In this document: positions 24,551-33,473 of the stretch, piece after piece | Position numbering within the stretch: the first letter of the stretch is position 1 | How the letters are laid out: each line of letters starts with the position of its first letter | Assembly: GCF_020510425.1 (NCBI RefSeq) | Contig: NZ_JAHBAH010000001.1 | Coordinates: 2,027,001 to 2,091,000 of the forward strand | Reading direction: 5' to 3' | Source: Quatrionicoccus australiensis | Lineage (GTDB): Bacteria > Pseudomonadota > Gammaproteobacteria > Burkholderiales > Rhodocyclaceae | DNA length: 64,000 bases | Notes under the pieces: model-generated | Databases searched by the model: none | Told to the model about the DNA's origin: nothing | What the model saw: the letters and a program-made list of their open reading frames with translations, nothing else | Made by a program: the position numbers and the translations under genes

Positions 24551-26116
24551 TCAAACCCCGCCATGCCTTTCCTGCCGTTGCACCAGGCCGCCCGCCGTCC
24601 GCGCCACCGGTTTGGGCCGCTCCTTGAGCAGGCCCTGCAAGCAGGCCGGATTGGCGCGGGCGCCGCTTGCCTGGTAGTCGGCGAGCAGAAGCGGGCGTAC
24701 CGTTTCGTCCGGATGGCCAAGCTCCTGTGTCAGGTAGTCGAACAGGCAGTCGACCAGCATTTCCGGGGTAAAAGTGCTGGTCTGGGCGGTCGTTTGCCAG
24801 AGCCAGTCGGCAAATGCGGCGAAGGCGGCAAAGGGCGAGGGTGCGGCGAGCAAAAGCGGCAAGGTTTGCGGGAAGCGGCCGGAATTGGCGTAGAGGTCCC
24901 AGTAGCGGGCAAGGCGGGTGAAACGCCGGACGGTCGACGCGTCCACGGCGCCGGTTTCGATGATGGAATAGGGCGGCAGGCTGGCGTAGACCATGCCGAA
25001 TTCGGCGCTGTGGCGAACGATGGGCGTACCGCGCAGGCGCTTGAGGATGCCGAGCTGGATTTCGTGCGGCCGGTGCGCGTACAGACGGTCGAAACTCGCG
25101 GCAAAGCTCTGCCAGCTCTCGCCGGGCAGGCCGAAAATCAGGTCGGCGTGCAGGTGGGCCGGGCTGTGTGCGACCAGCCAGTCGAGGTTGGCGCCGCTCT
25201 TTTCATTGTCCTGGCGGCGCGAGATGCGTTGCTGCACTTCCGGGTTGAAGGTCTGGATGCCGACCTCGAACTGCAACACGCCGGGCGGGAAGCGGACGAT
25301 CATTTCCTTGAGGCGCTCCGGCAGGTGATCGGGAATCACCTCGAAATGCAGGAAGAGATCCGGCGTCAGGCGCTCGAGGAAGAATTGCAGTATCTGCAGC
25401 GAGCTGTCGATCTTCAGGTTGAAGGTGCGGTCGACGAACTTGAAATTGCGCGCGCCGCGTTGATACAAGCCATCGAGCGCGGCAAGAAAACGCGCGGCGT
25501 CGAAGGCCCAGGCCGTCTTGTCGAGCGCGCTCAGGCAGAACTCACACTTGAACGGGCAACCACGCGAGGCCTCGACGTAGAGCAGGCGATGCGCCAGATC
25601 GGCGGACGTGAATTCGTCATAGGGCAGCTCGATCTGCTCGAGCGGCGGCTGTTCGCCGGGAATCACCTTCATCAGCGGCGGCGGCCCCTCGATCAGGGCG
25701 CGGCAGAGTTTGGCGAAACTGACATCGCCCCAGCCGGTGATGACATGGTCGGCGAGCCGGACGATTTCCTGTTGCGCCCATTCGTGGCTGACTTCCGGCC
25801 CGCCGAGGACGATTTTCAGCGCCGGCCGGGCTTCTTTCAGTAGCCGCACAACTTCGGTCGTCGGTGCGACATTCCAGATATAGACGCCAAAACCGACGAT
25901 CTGCGTGACGCCTTCGGCCGCCTCGCCGAGTTCGTCGAGCAGGGCAGCGACGATTTCCGCCACCGGGCGGCTGATCGTGAATTCGCGCAGCACGGCAGCG
26001 GCGCGCAGCGCCGGGCTGCCATGCCGGGCCAGGTTGGCGAGCAGGTAGCGCAGGCCGAGCGAGGCGTGGATGTAGCGGGCGTTAAGCGTGCAGAGAACGA
26101 TGGCGGGCGAGGACAT
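24551..26116 (-). CDS. B12-binding domain radical SAM protein (DUF4080)
   Basis: A 521-residue protein. Residues 1-140 form a cobalamin-binding-like domain ('LGGPEVSHEW' and 'ITGWGDVSF'). The radical SAM core follows, with the [4Fe-4S] ligands C187, C191 and C194 in 'RGCPFKCEFC'. The C-terminal third is a DUF4080 region. The reaction is unknown for this family; methylation or rearrangement via cobalamin chemistry is a guess. It stands alone between a WG-repeat gene and a small hypothetical gene, all leftward. Confidence 0.87.
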   Translation of the reverse strand: MSSPAIVLCTLNARYIHASLGLRYLLANLARHGSPALRAAAVLREFTISRPVAEIVAALLDELGEAAEGVTQIVGFGVYIWNVAPTTEVVRLLKEARPALKIVLGGPEVSHEWAQQEIVRLADHVITGWGDVSFAKLCRALIEGPPPLMKVIPGEQPPLEQIELPYDEFTSADLAHRLLYVEASRGCPFKCEFCLSALDKTAWAFDAARFLAALDGLYQRGARNFKFVDRTFNLKIDSSLQILQFFLERLTPDLFLHFEVIPDHLPERLKEMIVRFPPGVLQFEVGIQTFNPEVQQRISRRQDNEKSGANLDWLVAHSPAHLHADLIFGLPGESWQSFAASFDRLYAHRPHEIQLGILKRLRGTPIVRHSAEFGMVYASLPPYSIIETGAVDASTVRRFTRLARYWDLYANSGRFPQTLPLLLAAPSPFAAFAAFADWLWQTTAQTSTFTPEMLVDCLFDYLTQELGHPDETVRPLLLADYQASGARANPACLQGLLKERPKPVARTAGGLVQRQERHGGV

Positions 26117-26187
26117 GCCGCCATTTTGACATCTTCGCTGCGGCCTGACCGGTCAACGGCCGGGCGCGGGCCTTTTTCCGCCGTTGC

Positions 26188-26505
26188 TTACCAGGAGCGC
26201 GCACCCATCATGTAGTTGCGGGTTTCCTTCGGACTTTCGCGGGGAATTTCGACCGGCGTGATGACGACCGGGGCCGGCGCCACGACAACGACCGGCTCCG
26301 GTGCCGGCAGGAGCAGGTCGCGCAGGCGCAGGACCATGATCAACAGCTCTTCGTCGAGCGCCGCTTCCTCGATTTCGGCGAGACGTTCGCGGGCGTAGGC
26401 CGGCTCGCGGCCCAGACGCTCGAGATCGACCGTCTGGCTCAGCGTGCGCTTGACCATCAATTTGAAACGGGCCATCAGCTGGGCCCTTTCAAGTTTTTCA
26501 TCCAT
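26188..26505 (-). CDS. hypothetical protein with charged helices and proline-valine-rich tail
   Basis: A 105-residue protein. The first 65 residues are highly charged helices ('DEKLERAQLMARFKLMVKR', 'ERLAEIEEAALDEELLIMVLRLRD'), likely a coiled coil. Residues 66-88 are proline/valine-rich ('PEPVVVVAPAPVVITPVEIP'), and the tail is polar. No signal peptide. An AAGGAG ribosome-binding site lies upstream of the ATG, which supports it as a real gene. I do not recognise the family. Confidence 0.65.
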   Translation of the reverse strand: MDEKLERAQLMARFKLMVKRTLSQTVDLERLGREPAYARERLAEIEEAALDEELLIMVLRLRDLLLPAPEPVVVVAPAPVVITPVEIPRESPKETRNYMMGARSW

Positions 26506-26584
26506 CGACGGTTCTCCTTTTTATACGCGCCGACAAAGCGCGATCGGGGTTGGTGGTGCATTGCAGCGAAAATCATGCCGGCGA

Positions 26585-26651
26585 CCGGTCGACCGGATAA
26601 AAACGCCAAAAATCATTCACTTGCAATAATTCCCTGGGAGCAACAGGGAAT
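26585..26651. repeat. intergenic palindrome and inverted repeat
   Basis: A perfect 12-base palindrome CCGGTCGACCGG (26585-26596) followed by an A-tract, and a separate perfect inverted repeat ATTCCCTG / CAGGGAAT (26629-26636 and 26644-26651) with a seven-base spacer. Both lie upstream of the leftward hypothetical gene and of the rightward permease gene. The palindrome plus A-tract recurs at 47407 and 55601. Confidence 0.5.
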
Positions 26652-26772
26652 GCCCGCTGCCTGAAACTGGTGCAAGGGCATTCCTGACCGGGCCGTCATG
26701 GTGCGCCGCAATAAAAAGCAGCCGCGCCACTTCACAGTAAAATAGGCCGCTCTTTCCTCAACGGTGCATCCG

Positions 26773-27543
26773 ATGCTCCCTGGCTTACACCGCCCCGGCT
26801 GGTTTCCGGTCTGGCAGCGCAACTTCCTCGTCTGGCGCAAGCTCGCCCTGCCGTCCATTCTCGGCAACCTGGCCGACCCGCTGATCTACATGCTCGGCCT
26901 CGGTTACGGGCTGGGCGCGATGCTGCCCAATATCGACGGCCAGTCCTACGTCGCCTTCCTTTCGGCCGGCACGGTGTGCGCCTCGACGATGAACGCGGCG
27001 ACCTTCGAGGCCCTCTATTCGTCGTTCTCGCGCATGCATGTGCAGAAAACCTGGGACGCCATCCTCAACACGCCGCTCGGCCTCGCCGATGTCGTCGCCG
27101 GCGAGCTGTTCTGGGCGGCCACCAAGTCGCTGTTCTCCGGCGCTGCCATTCTCGTCGTGATCACTGGTCTCGGCCTGACGCACGGCCCGCTCGTGCTTTG
27201 GGCGCTGCCGGCGATCATCCTGACCGGGCTGGCCTTCGCCGCGCTCGGCCTGATCTGGAACGCGCTGGCGCCGTCCTACGATTTCTTCATGTATTACTTC
27301 ACGCTGTTCATCACGCCGATGACGCTGATTTCCGGCGTTTTCTTCCCGACCGGGCAATTGCCGGGCTGGCTCGCCACCATCGGCCAGATCCTGCCGCTGG
27401 CGCAAGGCGTCGCGCTGATCCGGCCGCTGCTTGCCGGCAATATGCCGCCCGATGCACTGCTCCATATCGGCGTGCTGCTCGCCACCACTGGCATCGCCTT
27501 CGCCATCGCGCTGCGCCTGACCCGGCGCCGCCTGCTCAAGTAG
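26773..27543 (+). CDS. ABC transporter permease, NodJ/DrrB-like
   Basis: A 256-residue inner-membrane permease of the ABC-2 family with six hydrophobic segments. 'FLVWRKLALPSILGNLADPLIYMLGLGYGLG' is characteristic of the NodJ subfamily, as is the C-terminal 'LIRPLLAG' region. The substrate is unknown; relatives export lipo-oligosaccharides or drugs. Its ATPase partner is probably the NodI-like protein encoded at 19965, now separated by several accessory genes. ATG 26773 is used; GTG 26764 in the same frame is an alternative. Confidence 0.88.
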   Translation: MLPGLHRPGWFPVWQRNFLVWRKLALPSILGNLADPLIYMLGLGYGLGAMLPNIDGQSYVAFLSAGTVCASTMNAATFEALYSSFSRMHVQKTWDAILNTPLGLADVVAGELFWAATKSLFSGAAILVVITGLGLTHGPLVLWALPAIILTGLAFAALGLIWNALAPSYDFFMYYFTLFITPMTLISGVFFPTGQLPGWLATIGQILPLAQGVALIRPLLAGNMPPDALLHIGVLLATTGIAFAIALRLTRRRLLK

Positions 27544-27550
27544 GAAGCCC

Positions 27551-27874
27551 ATGACCACGCTGCTCGTCCTCTGCAACTGCCCCGACGAAGAAGTCGCCAA
27601 CCGCATCGCGCTCGCCGTCCTCGAAAGCGGGCTGGCCGTCTGCGTCAATATCCTGCCACGCGTCCAGTCGCTCTACCGCTGGCAGGGCAAGATCGAGTCG
27701 GCGACGGAAATCCCGCTTTTCATCAAGTCGACCGCTGCGAACTACCCGGCGCTCGAAGCCGCGATCCAGAAACTACACCCCTACGACATTCCCGAAATCA
27801 TCGCGCTGCCCGTCGAGCGCGGCTTGCCGGCCTACCTGAACTGGGTGGCGGCGGAAACGGTCCAACAGCCATGA
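27551..27874 (+). CDS. cutA: divalent cation tolerance protein CutA
   Basis: A 107-residue CutA1 protein, a small trimeric cytoplasmic protein linked to copper and divalent cation tolerance and also proposed to have signalling roles. It shows 'NCPDEEVANRIALAVLESGLAVCVNILPRVQSLYRWQGKIE' and 'HPYDIPEIIALPVERGLPAYLNWV'. It starts seven bases after the permease gene and its TGA overlaps the dsbD start, the common cutA-dsbD arrangement of proteobacteria. Confidence 0.95.
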   Translation: MTTLLVLCNCPDEEVANRIALAVLESGLAVCVNILPRVQSLYRWQGKIESATEIPLFIKSTAANYPALEAAIQKLHPYDIPEIIALPVERGLPAYLNWVAAETVQQP

Positions 27875-29646
27875 TGCGCATTCTCTTCGTCTTCCTGCTC
27901 CTCTTCGGTCAACTCGCCCAGGCCGAGGAATTCCTCGACCCGGCGGTCGCCTTCAAGCCTGCCGTGCGCGCCCTTGACGGGCAGACGCTGGAAATCAGCT
28001 ACGAGATCGCCAAGGGCTATTACCTCTACCGCGACAAGTTCCGCTTTGCCGTCGATGGCGAAAGCGCCACGCTCGGCGCGCCGGTTTTCCCCAAGGGCAA
28101 GGAAAAGGACGACGAGAATTTCGGCAAGGTCGAGGTCTATTACAAGACGGTCGCCATCCGCGTGCCGGTCGAGCGCAGCAGTTCCGGACCGCTGCCGCTG
28201 ACCCTCAAGCTGAGTTCGCAGGGCTGCGCCGACGCCGGCATCTGCTACCCGCCACAAAGCCAGACGCTGAGCGTCGAACTGCCCGATCCGGCCAGCGCCC
28301 CGGCGGCCGCTTCCGGCCCGGCGGTCGACGGCGACGAAAGCAGCAAAATCGCCGCGACACTGAAGAACGCCGGCTTCTGGGTCAATCTCGCCTTCTTCTT
28401 CGTGGCCGGCCTCGGCCTGTCGCTGACGCCCTGTGTCTTCCCGATGATTCCCATCCTTTCCGGCATCATTGCCGGCCAGGGCCACAAGGTTTCGCACGCA
28501 CGCGGTTTCGCGCTGGCGCTCGCCTACGTGCTCGGCATGGCGGTGACCTACGCCGCCGCCGGGGTCGCCGCCGGCCTGTCCGGCACGCTGGTCTCAAGCG
28601 CGCTGCAAAGCCCGTGGGTGCTCGGCGCCTTCGCGCTGGTCTTCGTCGTGCTCTCCTTCTCGATGTTCGGCTTCTACGAGCTGCAACTGCCGACCTCGCT
28701 GCAGAGCAAGCTGTCGGAAGAATCCGGCCACCTGCAGGGCGGGCGCGGCATCGGCGTCTTCGTGATGGGCGCGCTGTCGGCGCTGATTGTCGGCCCCTGC
28801 GTCGCCGCACCGCTTGCCGGCGCGCTGCTCTACATCGGCCAGACCGGCGATGCCGTGCTCGGCGGCACGGCGCTGTTCGTCATGGCGCTCGGCATGGGCG
28901 TGCCGCTGCTCGTGGTCGGCGTTGCCGGCGGCTCGCTGCTGCCGCGCGCCGGCGCCTGGATGGAAGCGGTCAAGAAGGGCTTCGGCGTGCTCCTGCTCGC
29001 CACCGCCGTCTGGCTGGTTTCGCCGGTCATTCCGGCCGTCGCGCAGATGCTCGCCTGGGCCGCCTTGTTGATCATCCCGGCCATCTACCTGCACGCGCTC
29101 GACCCCCTGCCGCCACACGCCAAGGGCTGGCAGCGTTTCTGGAAAGGCATCGGCATCGTCATGCTGCTGACCGGTGCGGCGTTGCTGATCGGCGCCCTGG
29201 CCGGCAGCCGCGATCCGCTGCAACCGCTCGCCGGTTTGCGCGGTCAGGCGATCGCCGCCGAAGAAAAGCATCTGCCCTTCGAGCGTGTTGCCTCGCTCGC
29301 CGAACTGGAGCAGAAAATCATGGCAGCCGGCCAGCCGGTGATGCTCGATTTTTATGCCGACTGGTGCGTCTCGTGCAAGGAAATGGAGCGCTTTACCTTC
29401 GCCGATCAGGCTGTACGCGCCAAACTGGCCGGTTTCAAGCTGTTTCAGGCCGATGTCACGGCCAATTCGGCCGATGACAAGGCCTTGCTCGCCAAGTTTG
29501 GCCTGTTCGGCCCGCCCGGCATTCTCTTTTTTGCGCCGGATGGCCGCGAACTGAAGAATGCCCGCGTCGTCGGCTTCCAGGATGCGCCGACCTTCCTGCA
29601 AACGCTGGCGAAAATGCCCGTCCAGACGGCCCAAACGGTCCGTTAA
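27871..29646 (+). CDS. dsbD: thiol:disulfide interchange protein DsbD
   Basis: A 591-residue three-domain electron-transfer protein that carries reducing power from cytoplasmic thioredoxin to the periplasm. A signal peptide (residues 1-18) is followed by the N-terminal domain, whose cysteine pair lies in 'GCADAGICYPP'. The central domain has about eight membrane helices with the redox cysteines in 'LTPCVFPMIPIL' and 'VGPCVAAPLAG'. The C-terminal thioredoxin-like domain has 'DWCVSCKE'. The ATG overlaps the cutA stop by four bases. Confidence 0.96.
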   Translation: MMRILFVFLLLFGQLAQAEEFLDPAVAFKPAVRALDGQTLEISYEIAKGYYLYRDKFRFAVDGESATLGAPVFPKGKEKDDENFGKVEVYYKTVAIRVPVERSSSGPLPLTLKLSSQGCADAGICYPPQSQTLSVELPDPASAPAAASGPAVDGDESSKIAATLKNAGFWVNLAFFFVAGLGLSLTPCVFPMIPILSGIIAGQGHKVSHARGFALALAYVLGMAVTYAAAGVAAGLSGTLVSSALQSPWVLGAFALVFVVLSFSMFGFYELQLPTSLQSKLSEESGHLQGGRGIGVFVMGALSALIVGPCVAAPLAGALLYIGQTGDAVLGGTALFVMALGMGVPLLVVGVAGGSLLPRAGAWMEAVKKGFGVLLLATAVWLVSPVIPAVAQMLAWAALLIIPAIYLHALDPLPPHAKGWQRFWKGIGIVMLLTGAALLIGALAGSRDPLQPLAGLRGQAIAAEEKHLPFERVASLAELEQKIMAAGQPVMLDFYADWCVSCKEMERFTFADQAVRAKLAGFKLFQADVTANSADDKALLAKFGLFGPPGILFFAPDGRELKNARVVGFQDAPTFLQTLAKMPVQTAQTVR

Positions 29647-29649
29647 TTT

Positions 29650-29677
29650 TTGTAAAAAGAAGGCCTTGGGCTAAAAT
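29650..29677 (+). promoter_or_regulatory. possible promoter at the head of the pigment operon
   Basis: TTGTAA at 29650-29655 and TAAAAT at 29672-29677 with a 16-base spacer lie between the dsbD stop and the first acyl carrier protein gene. Transcription would begin only a few bases before the ATG at 29688, giving an almost leaderless mRNA, so the real promoter may lie further upstream. Confidence 0.3.
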
Positions 29678-29687
29678 GCTGCCCACT

Positions 29688-29924
29688 ATGGATTCTCTAG
29701 GCCTGATCCGCGAATTTCTCCAGAACCGTCTCGGCGTTGCGCCGGAACGGGTTGTTGCCGACGCCACCCTCGTTTCGCTCGGGGTGGATTCGCTGATGAT
29801 GCTCGAATTGATGTTCGAGTTCGAGGATCGTTTCGGCATCACGCTCTCCAAAGACCTGAAAAGCCCGAAAACCGTTGGCGACATGACCACGCTGATGGAC
29901 CGGCTGCGCCAAGCCAAGGGCTGA
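29688..29924 (+). CDS. acyl carrier protein of the aryl polyene cluster (ApeE/F-like)
   Basis: A 78-residue acyl carrier protein. The phosphopantetheine attachment serine is S35 in 'LGVDSLMMLEL', with helix II following and an acidic surface. It opens the rightward pigment operon and should carry the aryl starter or the growing polyene chain. The ATG at 29688 gives the usual 'MDSL' start; an in-frame ATG at 29676 adds four residues and overlaps a possible -10. The next gene starts three bases after its stop. Confidence 0.9.
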   Translation: MDSLGLIREFLQNRLGVAPERVVADATLVSLGVDSLMMLELMFEFEDRFGITLSKDLKSPKTVGDMTTLMDRLRQAKG

Positions 29925-29927
29925 ACC

Positions 29928-31175
29928 ATGATGCAGCGGCGGGTGGCGATTACCGGCCTCGGCCTGGTCAGTCCGTTTGGCGGCGACCTGCCCGATTTCT
30001 TTGCCCGCCTGCTCGCCGGTGAATCCGCCGTGCATTTCCTGCAGACCGACGACGTGCCGCGCCCGCTTGCCATTCCCTTCGTCAGCTGCCCCGGTTTCGA
30101 CGCCGATGCCGAACTCGGCAAGCCGCTGGCCGGCACCATGGACCGCTTCGCCCAGCTCGGCACGGCCGCCGCGTACCGCGCCTGGCAGGATGCCGGCCTG
30201 ACACGCGGTCAACCGGCCGAAAACCGCGAAAACTGGGGCGTTTCCTGGGGCACGGCGCTGGGCGGCACACTGGCCTACGAAAAGGGCTACAAGGAGCTGT
30301 GGATCAAGGGCCGCGAGCGCGTCTCGCCGCTTTCGGTGATCCTCGGCATGAACAACGCGGCCAACGCCCACATCTCGATCCAGCTCGGTCTGGGCGGCGT
30401 CAGCATGAGCCACACCGTGGCCTGCGCCTCGTCCGCCATCGCCATCGGCGAAGCCTTCCGTCGCGTGCGCAGCGGCGAAGCCCCGGTGATGCTGACCGGC
30501 GGTTCCGACGTGCCGCAGGCCTACGGCGTCGCCCGTGCCTGGGAGGCGCTGCGCGTCATGGCCAATTGCGATGCAGAAACGGCCGCGCAGGCCTGTCGAC
30601 CGTTCAGCGCCGAACGGACCGGCCTGGTACTGGGCGAGGGCGGGGCGGCGCTGGTCCTCGAAGACTGGGAACATGCCGTCGCGCGCGGCGCCCGCATCCA
30701 CGGCGAGATGGTCGGCTATGGCACGACCTGCGACCACAGCCACCTGGTGCGCCCCGATGCCGCCGGCCAGGTGCGTGCGCTCAACATGGCGCTGGCCGAT
30801 GCCAGCCTGACGCCGGCCGACATCGATTACGTCAACGCGCACGGCACGGCCACCGCCGAAGGCGATCCGGTCGAGGTCGCCGCCTTGCGAACGGTGTTCG
30901 GTGAAGCTGCCGCCCGCCTCGCGGTCAGCGGCACCAAGTCCATGCACGGCCATCAGCTCGGTGCCGCCGGCGCCATCGAGGCGATCATCACCATCCTCGC
31001 TTTGCGCGAACAGGCGATTCCGCCCACCGCGCACCTCGGCGAGCTCGATCCGGCCTGCGCCGGCGTCGATCACGTCGGCAGCGGCCGGGCGCAACAACTG
31101 CGCGCCGCGCTCTCCAATTCCTTTGCCTTTGGCGGCAGCAATGCGGTGCTCGCATTCCGCGCCGTCGCGCCTTAA
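29928..31175 (+). CDS. FabF-type beta-ketoacyl-ACP synthase (ApeR-like)
   Basis: A 415-residue ketosynthase that condenses an acyl chain with malonyl-ACP. The thiolase fold is complete with the catalytic triad C166 ('VACASSA'), H305 ('NAHGTAT') and H342 ('MHGHQLGAAG'). In aryl polyene clusters a FabF-like enzyme works beside an ApeO/ApeC pair. Here it sits at the front of the operon rather than after the ketoreductase. Confidence 0.92.
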   Translation: MMQRRVAITGLGLVSPFGGDLPDFFARLLAGESAVHFLQTDDVPRPLAIPFVSCPGFDADAELGKPLAGTMDRFAQLGTAAAYRAWQDAGLTRGQPAENRENWGVSWGTALGGTLAYEKGYKELWIKGRERVSPLSVILGMNNAANAHISIQLGLGGVSMSHTVACASSAIAIGEAFRRVRSGEAPVMLTGGSDVPQAYGVARAWEALRVMANCDAETAAQACRPFSAERTGLVLGEGGAALVLEDWEHAVARGARIHGEMVGYGTTCDHSHLVRPDAAGQVRALNMALADASLTPADIDYVNAHGTATAEGDPVEVAALRTVFGEAAARLAVSGTKSMHGHQLGAAGAIEAIITILALREQAIPPTAHLGELDPACAGVDHVGSGRAQQLRAALSNSFAFGGSNAVLAFRAVAP

Positions 31176-31192
31176 TCCACGGAAATCCCGCC

Positions 31193-31477
31193 ATGTCACT
31201 AGCCATCTCCCCGGAAACCGTCGAAGCCCTGCTGCCGGAAGTCGCCGAACTGATCATTTCGGCCCTCAATCTCGACATGGCCGCCAGCGAAATCGAGCCG
31301 GATGCTCCACTGTTCGGTGAAGGCCTCGGCCTTGACTCGATCGATGTGCTCGAACTGGCGCTGGTCATTTCCAAGCGCTACGGCTTCCAGCTCAAGTCGG
31401 ACAACGAGGACAACATCCGCATCTTCACCTCGCTGCGTTCGCTGACGAGCCACATCGCCGCCCAGCGGACGAAATGA
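31193..31477 (+). CDS. second acyl carrier protein of the cluster
   Basis: A 94-residue acyl carrier protein with the phosphopantetheine serine S49 in 'GLGLDSIDVLEL'. It has a longer N-terminus than the first carrier. Aryl polyene systems use two carriers with separate roles in loading and extension; which is which cannot be told by sequence reading. Its 3' end overlaps the next gene by four bases. Confidence 0.92.
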   Translation: MSLAISPETVEALLPEVAELIISALNLDMAASEIEPDAPLFGEGLGLDSIDVLELALVISKRYGFQLKSDNEDNIRIFTSLRSLTSHIAAQRTK

Positions 31478-32133
31478 CCGGGCTGAGTCCGGCCGCCATC
31501 CTGCGCAGCCTGGCCGTCGGCGTGCTGGTCGTCGCCTGGGCCATCCTCGCCCATTACGGCAGCGCCGGCGACGGCCCGGCCGATTTTTCCGCCGCGCTCG
31601 CCACCGCGCCCATTCTCGCCTTCGTCGTGATCCTGCTCTGGCGCGTCGGCCAGCCGCTGCTGATCGGCCTCGGCGGCCTGCTCATCCTCGCCCTGCTGGC
31701 GCTGAGCTGGCCCACCCTGCGCCAGAACATCGCGCTGCTTTTTTACGTGCAGCATCTCGGCACCAACCTGGCGCTGGGTACCTTGTTCGGACGCAGCCTG
31801 ATCGGCAACGGCGACGCGCTGGTCACCACCTTTGCCAAGCTCGCCCACGACGGCGTGATTTCGGAGGCCAAGGCGCGTTACACGCGGCAGGTCACCGTTG
31901 CCTGGACGATCTTCTTTTTCGGCTCGGCGGCGCTGTCGACCGTGCTGATCCTCTTCGCGCCGACCGTCGTCTGGTCGGTCTTCGTCAATCTGCTGAGCAC
32001 GCCCCTGCTGGTGCTGATGTTCGCCGGCGAACACCTGATCCGCAACCGCGTGCTGCCGCCGGAAGACCGCTCCAGCATCGCCGACACCATCCGCGGCTAC
32101 CGCGCCTCGGCCGCCCGCCGCGCCCACCGATGA
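31474..32133 (+). CDS. COG4648-type membrane protein (ApeG-like)
   Basis: A 219-residue membrane protein with about five hydrophobic helices. Between helices it has the conserved segment 'VQHLGTNLALGTLFGRSL', typical of the COG4648 family found almost only in aryl polyene clusters. The function is unknown; a membrane scaffold for the synthase has been suggested by position. It overlaps both neighbours by four bases (ATGA), showing tight coupling. Confidence 0.85.
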   Translation: MTGLSPAAILRSLAVGVLVVAWAILAHYGSAGDGPADFSAALATAPILAFVVILLWRVGQPLLIGLGGLLILALLALSWPTLRQNIALLFYVQHLGTNLALGTLFGRSLIGNGDALVTTFAKLAHDGVISEAKARYTRQVTVAWTIFFFGSAALSTVLILFAPTVVWSVFVNLLSTPLLVLMFAGEHLIRNRVLPPEDRSSIADTIRGYRASAARRAHR

Positions 32134-33473
32134 GCCAGCATCTGCCCCTGCTCGGCCATGCCGACCTCGACGCCGTCTTCGCCTACCGCCCGGATGGCCC
32201 GGTCAGCGTGCGCGCCTTCCTCGCCGACGTGCAGGCACTGGCCGCGCTGCTGCCGCCCGGCCGGCACCTGCTCAACGTCTGCCAGGACCGCTACCGCTTC
32301 ACGGTCGGCTTCGCGGCCGGCCTGATCAGCGGCAAGACCAGCCTGCAACCTTCGTCACAGTCGGCCGAAACGCTGCACCAGATTCGCCAGGATTGCCCCG
32401 ATGTCGGCTGCCTGTGCGACGGCGAATTCGCCAGCCAGGATCTGCCGCGTCTCGACTACCCGGTCACACTGCCAGCGGTCGACGCCACAAAAATCACGGA
32501 AATCCCGCTGATCGCAGTCGAGCATGTCGCCGCCCGCTTGTTCACCTCCGGCTCGACCGGGCGGCCGCAGCCGCACGACAAGCACTGGGGCAAGCTGGTC
32601 GCCAACGGCCGCGCCGAAGCCGAACGCCTCGGCCTGCTCGCGACGCGGCACAGCATCGTCGGCACCGTGCCGGCGCAGCACAGCTACGGTTTCGAATCGA
32701 CGGTACTGCTCGCCCTGCATGGCAACGCACCGTTCTGGTCGGGCAAGCCCTTCTATCCGCAGGATATCGTCGCCGCCCTCGAGGCCGTGCCGGCACCGCG
32801 CCTGCTGGTGTCCACGCCTTTCCACCTGTCGGCACTGATCCAGTCCGGGCTGGCTTTGCCCACGATCGACCAGTTGCTGTCGGCGACCGCACCGCTCTCC
32901 GCCAAGCTGGCCGGCGAAGTCGAAGCGGCCTGCGGCGCGCCGCTCTTTGAAATCTACGGCTCGACCGAAAGCAGCCAGCTCGCCAGCCGGCGCACCACCG
33001 CCGACCCGGTCTGGCAGTTGCTCGCCGGCGTACGCCTCGAGCAGGAAGAAGACATCACTTTTGCCGTCGGCGGTCACGTCGAGGGCCGGGTCGGGCTGTC
33101 CGACATCATCGAGCTACTGCCCGCCAACCGCTTCCTGCTGCACGGTCGACAGGCCGATCTGGTCAATATTGCCGGCAAGCGCACCTCGCTCGCCTACCTC
33201 AATCACCAGATCATGGCCGTCGAAGGCGTCGTCGATGCCGCCTTCTTCCTGCCCGACGACGAGTCTGCCGACGGCATCACGCGCCTCTGTGCCTTCGTCG
33301 TCGCGCCGACGCTGAACAGCCGCGCCTTGCTCGCCGCGCTGCGGCCGCGCGTCGATGCGATCTTCCTGCCGCGCCCGCTGGTCTTCGTCGATGCACTGCC
33401 GCGCAACACCACCGGCAAGCTGCCGCGCACCGAACTACAGGCGCTCTACGCCGCCAAGGTCAGCCATGACTGA
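32130..33473 (+). CDS. AMP-dependent ligase loading the aryl starter (ApeH-like)
   Basis: A 447-residue adenylate-forming enzyme. The P-loop motif 'LFTSGSTGRPQPHDK' is at residues 138-151, 'EIYGSTESSQ' later, and the C-terminal lysine K430 in 'RNTTGKLPRTE'. It is shorter than acyl-CoA synthetases, as usual for ApeH, which activates a hydroxybenzoate and loads it on an acyl carrier protein. The chorismatase encoded at 49799 could supply that acid. The stop overlaps the next gene by eight bases. Confidence 0.9.
   Translation: MSQHLPLLGHADLDAVFAYRPDGPVSVRAFLADVQALAALLPPGRHLLNVCQDRYRFTVGFAAGLISGKTSLQPSSQSAETLHQIRQDCPDVGCLCDGEFASQDLPRLDYPVTLPAVDATKITEIPLIAVEHVAARLFTSGSTGRPQPHDKHWGKLVANGRAEAERLGLLATRHSIVGTVPAQHSYGFESTVLLALHGNAPFWSGKPFYPQDIVAALEAVPAPRLLVSTPFHLSALIQSGLALPTIDQLLSATAPLSAKLAGEVEAACGAPLFEIYGSTESSQLASRRTTADPVWQLLAGVRLEQEEDITFAVGGHVEGRVGLSDIIELLPANRFLLHGRQADLVNIAGKRTSLAYLNHQIMAVEGVVDAAFFLPDDESADGITRLCAFVVAPTLNSRALLAALRPRVDAIFLPRPLVFVDALPRNTTGKLPRTELQALYAAKVSHD

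Noticed and set aside
24551..26116. Membership of the first radical SAM/B12 gene in the pigment system
   Set aside because: It lies outside the cluster with unrelated neighbours and belongs to the DUF4080 type, unlike the 52886 protein.
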